Position numbers and translations under genes: made by a program | The notes under the pieces: model-generated | What the model saw: only the letters and a program-made list of their open reading frames with translations | What the model was told of the DNA's origin: nothing | The model's database searches: none | DNA from: Rhodospirillales bacterium | GTDB taxonomy: Bacteria; Pseudomonadota; Alphaproteobacteria; SMXQ01 | Assembly (NCBI GenBank): GCA_024638585.1 | Contig: JAHEKA010000138.1 | Span: forward strand, 1 to 6,309 | DNA: 6,309 nt | Direction: 5' to 3' | In this document: in pieces, positions 5,820-6,309 of the stretch | Layout of the letters: each line of letters begins with the position of its first letter | How positions within the stretch are numbered: position 1 is the stretch's first letter

Positions 5820-5879
5820 CCACTCAACACCAGCCGGCATCCCGCGATGGGCGCCAGCAAGGCAAGGGGAGGCGGTTCA

Positions 5880-6309
5880 ATGGCCCAGACCCGAAAACGA
5901 GGCGGCGGCATCAAGCTGCGCGGCGCCGCTAAGAAGGAAGCGTTCTTCGACAGCGTCGAGAAGGATATCGAGATCTTCTCCTTCGCCCGGCCGCAAGACC
6001 TGCCCAAGGGAAAGCGCGGCAATTTGCGGCTGTGCAAAGGCGAAATCCTGCGCGGCACGGTGCAGATCCTGCCCAAGGGGTTCGCCAACAGCCTGCATTA
6101 CCACCCTGCCGCGGAGGGGTTCTGGATGGTGCTGTCGGGACGGTTGCGGTTCTATTACGGCGAGGATCACAAGTTCCTGGGCGACTTCGGGCCGATGTCC
6201 GGCGTGCTCATTCCCCGCAACGGCCGCTATTGGTTCGAACAGTGCGGCGGCGAGGAAACCCACCTCCTGCAGGTCACGGGCAATGCCAATGACGGTTCGG
6301 CCAGGCGGG
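5880..6309 (+). CDS. Small cupin-domain protein, 3' end outside the window
   Basis: At least 143 residues of a single-domain cupin beta-barrel are visible, and the frame stays open at the edge. The N-terminus is basic (QTRKRGGGIKLRG). Cupin motif 1 is LHYHPAAEGFWMVLSGRLRFY, with H73, H75 and E79 as likely metal ligands and G87 closing the turn one residue later than in the classic pattern. The motif 2 region, GVLIPRNGRYWFEQCG (108-123), has the Pro and Gly, but Tyr/Trp stand where the fourth ligand His usually is; H128 follows later. Metal binding may therefore use three ligands or may be absent. The start at ATG 5880 is set by AGGGGAGG seven bases upstream; an in-frame ATG at 5847 would add 11 residues but has no such site. 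Function could be a small-molecule isomerase, an oxygenase or a sensor domain. Divergence from the aminotransferase gene suggests possible co-regulation. Confidence 0.85.
   Translation, partial: MAQTRKRGGGIKLRGAAKKEAFFDSVEKDIEIFSFARPQDLPKGKRGNLRLCKGEILRGTVQILPKGFANSLHYHPAAEGFWMVLSGRLRFYYGEDHKFLGDFGPMSGVLIPRNGRYWFEQCGGEETHLLQVTGNANDGSARR

Noticed and set aside
5721..5840. Forty-residue N-terminal extension of the aminotransferase from the in-frame ATG at 5840
   Set aside because: The extension would span the promoter at 5758-5786, has no ribosome site comparable to the AAGGA before 5720, and precedes the point where the family normally starts.

Overview
The window looks like a piece of a GC-rich proteobacterial chromosome, most likely an alphaproteobacterium of the Rhodospirillales kind. 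This rests on strongly G/C-biased codon use, a Gram-negative FadL-type outer-membrane channel, a membrane-anchored histidine kinase, and TTAACCAT-type (CtrA-like) boxes in one promoter region. The taxonomy is inference. I see no mobile element, CRISPR array, rRNA or tRNA.

Layout. (1) Positions 1-2691, minus strand: a FadL-family outer-membrane transporter (GTG start at 2691) is followed 55 bases downstream by a six-helix membrane histidine kinase whose C-terminus runs off the left edge. A perfect 9-bp inverted repeat lies between them. (2) Positions 2692-2991: a 300-base divergent regulatory region. Its AT-rich core carries TTAA boxes at near-helical spacing and two hairpin-forming repeats. 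(3) Positions 2992-3342, plus strand: a 116-residue protein I cannot assign. (4) Positions 3343-3472: a second regulatory gap with UUCG hairpins, a perfect 12-bp palindrome and a consensus TATAAT box, just ahead of (5) a TauD/TfdA-type Fe(II)/2-oxoglutarate dioxygenase (3473-4540, plus). (6) Convergent with it, only 13 bases away, is a class V PLP aminotransferase of the serine/alanine-glyoxylate type (4554-5720, minus). (7) Positions 5721-5879: a divergent promoter region, with a good sigma70-like promoter for the aminotransferase and an extended -10 for (8) a small cupin protein (5880 onward, plus) that is cut by the right edge.

How the genes may work together. The dioxygenase, aminotransferase and cupin are soluble, metabolism-type proteins packed tail-to-tail or head-to-head. 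Together they could process an amino or hydroxy acid substrate, but no transporter or pathway-specific enzyme in the window fixes the substrate. The FadL channel and kinase could form an uptake-and-sensing pair for hydrophobic compounds; that is a hypothesis from adjacency only. Most of the window reads as ordinary core or accessory metabolism. The parts most worth a second look are the two regulatory gaps and the unassigned 116-residue protein.
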